Assembly: GCF_026000375.1 (NCBI RefSeq)
Contig: NZ_AP026708.1
Span: forward strand, 1,614,501 to 1,678,500
Direction: 5' to 3'
From: Pseudodesulfovibrio portus
GTDB lineage: Bacteria; Desulfobacterota; Desulfovibrionia; Desulfovibrionales; Desulfovibrionaceae
DNA: 64,000 bases
This document shows positions 61,584 to 64,000 of this stretch, one piece after another; within the stretch, counting starts at the first letter, position 1, and each line of letters starts with the position of its first letter. The notes under the pieces are model-generated. The model was not told where the DNA came from. It did not search any database and saw only the letters and a program-made list of their open reading frames with translations. Position numbers and translations under genes: made by a program.

Positions 61584-61608
61584 GGGAGCGGTCACCCGGA
61601 CCACTCCC
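61584..61608. terminator. Hairpin between convergent genes
   Basis: GGGAG-C-GGTC pairs with GACC-A-CTCCC around ACCCG; shared by the EamA gene and the convergent lipoprotein gene. Confidence 0.65.
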
Positions 61609-61635
61609 CTGCTCTGAACTGACTCACTTGCGCGT

Positions 61636-62088
61636 CTAGGACGTCGGCTGCGGCTCGTCCTTGATGTGCCAGACGCCGTTCTCGTCGCGCCAGGCCTGGG
61701 CCTTGACCACTTCGCCGGACTTCTCGTCCTTGATGGTCACATCCCGGTAGACCCGGTTCTCCTCGGTGTAGGCCGGGCTGGGCGTGGCCGAGTAACTCAC
61801 CCCGGTGTCGGGATTGGTCCAGGAGGCCGTCTCGTTCGACCGGCCCGATTCCAGGGTCTGCTGGACCTGCTTTTCGTCGCTCTTGTCCCACTCGTTGCCG
61901 ATGATGTAGCCCACCATGAGGCCCACACCCGCACCCACGGCGGCTCCGAGCAACTTGTTGTTGAAGGTCAGCGCACCGATGGTCGCACCGGCCAGGGCGC
62001 CTCCGGTGGCCCCCTGCTGCGCCTTGTTGCAGCCGAGCCCGGCCGCAAGGAAACAGACAACCAACGCCGATATCAAAAATGTACGCAT
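61636..62088 (-). CDS. Glycine-zipper lipoprotein, paralogue of 3293-3745
   Basis: A 150-residue lipoprotein, the same length and layout as the one at 3293: lipobox AAGLGC, glycine zipper (GGALAGATIGALTF ... GAAVGAGVGLMVGYIIGNEWDK) and a small C-terminal domain with SWTNPDTGVSY and GVWHIKDEPQ. Conserved blocks in both (GALTF.NK, NPDT, W at the end) suggest duplication. Start ATG 62088 has AAGGGGG upstream; longer frames run into the promoter. Confidence 0.88.
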   Translation of the reverse strand: MRTFLISALVVCFLAAGLGCNKAQQGATGGALAGATIGALTFNNKLLGAAVGAGVGLMVGYIIGNEWDKSDEKQVQQTLESGRSNETASWTNPDTGVSYSATPSPAYTEENRVYRDVTIKDEKSGEVVKAQAWRDENGVWHIKDEPQPTS

Positions 62089-62182
62089 GGCAACCCCCTT
62101 GCCTCTTCGATTTTTTACCCGCGGCACGGTTGGACCGCCGACCTCCCGAGACCGCTTGCGCCGCATGGGCGGCTCCTGTCGG

Positions 62183-62210
62183 ATAATACAATATACCAAA
62201 AGAAGCGCAA
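62183..62210 (-). promoter_or_regulatory. Promoter of the glycine-zipper lipoprotein gene
   Basis: On the minus strand TTGCGC (62205-62210), 16 bp, TATTAT (62183-62188), 95 bp before the start codon. Confidence 0.55.
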
Positions 62211-62304
62211 CGCCCACTTTTTTCGACGCGCCGCCGGGACGGGGGCACCCCGCGCGGGATGCCGACAACGGTCGCCGATGCGCCTGCCGAAAAGGCGATA
62301 AGTG

Positions 62305-62475
62305 CTAGGCGACCCGTTCCCGCACGGCTCGCTCGCCCTTGGCGGGGATGCCCTTGACATTCCTGGTCCCGTTGTTGCCTGCGCTGCCCACGCCGGTGGT
62401 GATGAGCGCCCTGACGAGCTTTGTCAGCAGTTCCTTGATGTCGCCGTGCAGTTCCGGCTTGATGATGCAGCCCAC
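62305..62475 (-). CDS. Possible 56-residue basic protein
   Basis: A frame opening with GTG at 62475 directly after an in-frame stop, encoding 56 residues (begins VGCIIKPELHGD, contains GVGSAGNNGTRN). Third codon positions are almost all G or C, as in real genes here, but the ribosome site (AGAGGAAGAG ~12 nt upstream) is poorly placed. No membrane segment. It may be a small protein or the remnant of a longer gene. Confidence 0.4.
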   Translation of the reverse strand: MGCIIKPELHGDIKELLTKLVRALITTGVGSAGNNGTRNVKGIPAKGERAVRERVA

Positions 62476-62605
62476 TCGTCACAATCTCTTCCTCTCGATT
62501 ATTATGTAATTGGAGATTATTGGATACCAAATCGGTTGGCCGGTGCGAAGACCTGGCGGCACCGCAGGAGGGGCGAATTCCAACAGGGAGGAAAGGACCA
62601 AAAAA

Positions 62606-62628
62606 AAGGCTGCCCGAAGGCAGCCCTT
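62606..62628 (-). terminator. Terminator of cydAB
   Basis: On the minus strand GGGCTGCC TTCG GGCAGCC followed by TTTTTTT. Confidence 0.93.
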
Positions 62629-62647
62629 GTTGTGTCGGCAGGAAGGG

Positions 62648-63697
62648 TTAGTAGTGCATGTCGTCGTCCGTCAGCGGTGTGGCGAACGTCTTGTAGGCCC
62701 AGAATTGGTAGCCGATGACGATGGGCACGAAGACCAAAGCCACGCCGAGCATGATCTGCAGCGTCAGAGGGCTGGACGCGGAGTTCATGATGGTCAGCGA
62801 ATTGGCCGGATTGGGGTTGGACGGGATGATGGCCGGGAAGATGCCGATCACGCCGAACAGGGCCGTGCCCCCGATGTACAGGCAGGAAGCGGCCCAGGCC
62901 ATCCAGTACTTCTTGGCTCCCAGGTAGGAGCGCATGAGCACCAGCCCGGCCACGGGCAGCGCCAGGATCACGAACAGCACCGGGTAGACCAGGTAGTTGG
63001 TGAACAGCTTGGTGGACACGGCGGAGTAGGCCAGGAACAGGACGGTCAGGACGACCACGCCGGGCCACAGCTTGACGGCCAGTGCCTCGGCACGGACCTG
63101 CAAATCGCCCGTCGTGCGGATGCAGAGCCAGAGCGCGCCGTGCATGAGGAAGATGGTCACGAACAGGATGCCGCCCGCGATGCCGTAGGGATTGAGCAGG
63201 CCGAACAGCCCGGCCTGGGAGAACCCGGTCTCGTCCAGCGGGATGCCCTGGAAGATGTTGCCGAAGGCCACGCCGAGCAGCAGTGCGGGAAGGAAGGAAC
63301 AAAGAGCGTGCAGGGTGTCCCACAGCTTCTTCCAGCCTTCATGGTCCACCTTGGAGCGGAACTCGAAGGACACGCCCCGCACGATGAGGGTGAACAAGAG
63401 CAGCATGAGCGCCGTATACAGGCCGCTGAACATCTGGGCATAGGCATAGGGGAAGGCGGCGAAGGTCACGCCGCCGGCGGCGATGAGCCAGACCTCGTTG
63501 CCGTCCCAGAAGGGGCCGGTGGCGTTGTACATGGCCCGTTTTTCCGCCTCGGACCTGGCCAGGACCGGCAGCAGGCTGCCCACGCCCAGGTCAAAACCGT
63601 CAAGGATGAAGTAGACGGACCACAGCACCCCCCAAAGCAGGAACCAGACCATGGCCAGGTAATAGTGCAGCGAACCGGTTTCCATCAAAGTTTCCAT
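62648..63697 (-). CDS. cydB: Cytochrome bd quinol oxidase subunit II
   Basis: A 349-residue membrane subunit of the bd-type oxidase, which reduces O2 with quinol and protects anaerobes from oxygen. About nine helices; typical CydB motifs are FILDGFDLGVGSLLP at the N-terminus and GPFWDGNEVWLIAAGG near residue 55. Start ATG 63697 follows AAAGGAG. It follows cydA by 25 nt and is closed by a terminator; no cydX-like frame lies after it. Confidence 0.97.
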   Translation of the reverse strand: METLMETGSLHYYLAMVWFLLWGVLWSVYFILDGFDLGVGSLLPVLARSEAEKRAMYNATGPFWDGNEVWLIAAGGVTFAAFPYAYAQMFSGLYTALMLLLFTLIVRGVSFEFRSKVDHEGWKKLWDTLHALCSFLPALLLGVAFGNIFQGIPLDETGFSQAGLFGLLNPYGIAGGILFVTIFLMHGALWLCIRTTGDLQVRAEALAVKLWPGVVVLTVLFLAYSAVSTKLFTNYLVYPVLFVILALPVAGLVLMRSYLGAKKYWMAWAASCLYIGGTALFGVIGIFPAIIPSNPNPANSLTIMNSASSPLTLQIMLGVALVFVPIVIGYQFWAYKTFATPLTDDDMHY

Positions 63698-63722
63698 AGA
63701 TTTTCTCCTTTCATTCGCTGGG

Positions 63723-64000
63723 TTAGACCTGGATGGGGCTGTTGTCTTCAGGCCCCTTCTTGGCAAGCTTGATCATCAGCCAGATGCCCGCCGCGCCGAG
63801 CAGGGAGTAGAGCACGGTCATCAGCACCAGCGAGAAGCCCACCTCGCCCGTTCCCACCGGCGAAACCGCGTCGGAGGTTCGCATCAGCCCGTACACGATC
63901 CACGGCTGGCGGCCCACTTCGGTCAGGGTCCAGCCCGCCCAGATGGCGATGTAGGGCAGCGGTATGCAGTAGGGGAGCACCTTCAGGTAGAGCGGGAAGT
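63723..64000 (-). CDS. cydA: Cytochrome bd quinol oxidase subunit I, C-terminal fragment
   Basis: The last ~92 codons of CydA; the gene continues past the right edge. Visible are the helix 8 region (LPYIAIWAGWTLTEVGRQPWIVYGLMRT), which is highly conserved in CydA, the final helix (FSLVLMTVLYSLLGAAGIWLMI) and a short cytoplasmic tail. Haem ligands and the Q-loop are off the window. Operon with cydB. Confidence 0.96.
   Translation of the reverse strand, partial: FPLYLKVLPYCIPLPYIAIWAGWTLTEVGRQPWIVYGLMRTSDAVSPVGTGEVGFSLVLMTVLYSLLGAAGIWLMIKLAKKGPEDNSPIQV

Overview
The window is a high-GC chromosomal segment of a dissimilatory sulfate-reducing bacterium, most likely a Desulfovibrio or Pseudodesulfovibrio relative (Desulfobacterota). 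The diagnosis rests on a complete sulfate activation and APS reduction locus (sat divergent from aprBA-qmoABC plus a qmoD-like gene), cytochrome bd oxidase, TAXI-type TRAP transport beside malic enzyme, and several short intergenic repeat families. Species assignment is inference; I could not run a search.

Layout. 1-3.8 kb: truncated htpG, a MerR-like coiled-coil regulator, a DoxX/MauE membrane protein and a MerR regulator overlapping a carboxymuconolactone-decarboxylase-like gene. 3.9-7.8 kb: a Cache-PAS-GGDEF-EAL protein, a degenerate-GGDEF membrane protein and a small secreted protein. 7.9-9.8 kb: two lipoproteins and a ferredoxin-nitroreductase. 9.8-13 kb: a 3D-domain protein, a protein resembling a metal-free metallo-beta-lactamase fold, an Hpt protein and an OmpH/Skp-like lipoprotein. 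13-17.2 kb: flgE behind a sigma-54 promoter, a TPR protein and a PfkB kinase. 17.2-18.1 kb: copy A of a giant palindromic intergenic element. 18.1-25 kb: a trmJ-like methyltransferase, then two TAXI binding proteins around one TRAP permease, then malic enzyme. 25-34.8 kb: housekeeping genes (thpR, era, xth, rdgB, rimO), a 29-residue membrane protein, a flavoprotein, a VPLPA-CTERM-type protein and a histidine kinase with an unusual N-terminal domain. 34.8-35.6 kb: copy B of the giant element. 35.6-41 kb: serS, cmk, hisC, usp, an unknown gene with a sigma-54 promoter, and an AT-rich pentapeptide/channel-like gene. 41-46 kb: a liv branched-chain amino-acid ABC operon in the order G-K-H-M-F. 46-48.5 kb: an SDR enzyme and a second VPLPA-CTERM-type protein. 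48.5-58.6 kb: the sulfate reduction locus. 58.7-64 kb: umuDC, an EamA transporter, a second glycine-zipper lipoprotein, cydB and the 3' end of cydA.

Functionally, Sat makes APS from sulfate and ATP. AprAB reduces APS to sulfite using electrons that QmoABC draws from menaquinol. A Rex-like operator lies on the sat promoter, which would link sulfate activation to NADH/NAD+. The TAXI-TRAP and malic enzyme genes suggest uptake and oxidation of a C4 dicarboxylate or related acid.

The least explained features are the two ~800-890 bp inverted-arm elements at 17.2 and 34.8 kb, a family of three ~121-bp palindromes, and an element shared by the 3' ends of era and rdgB. No tRNA, rRNA, CRISPR array or insertion sequence was seen.
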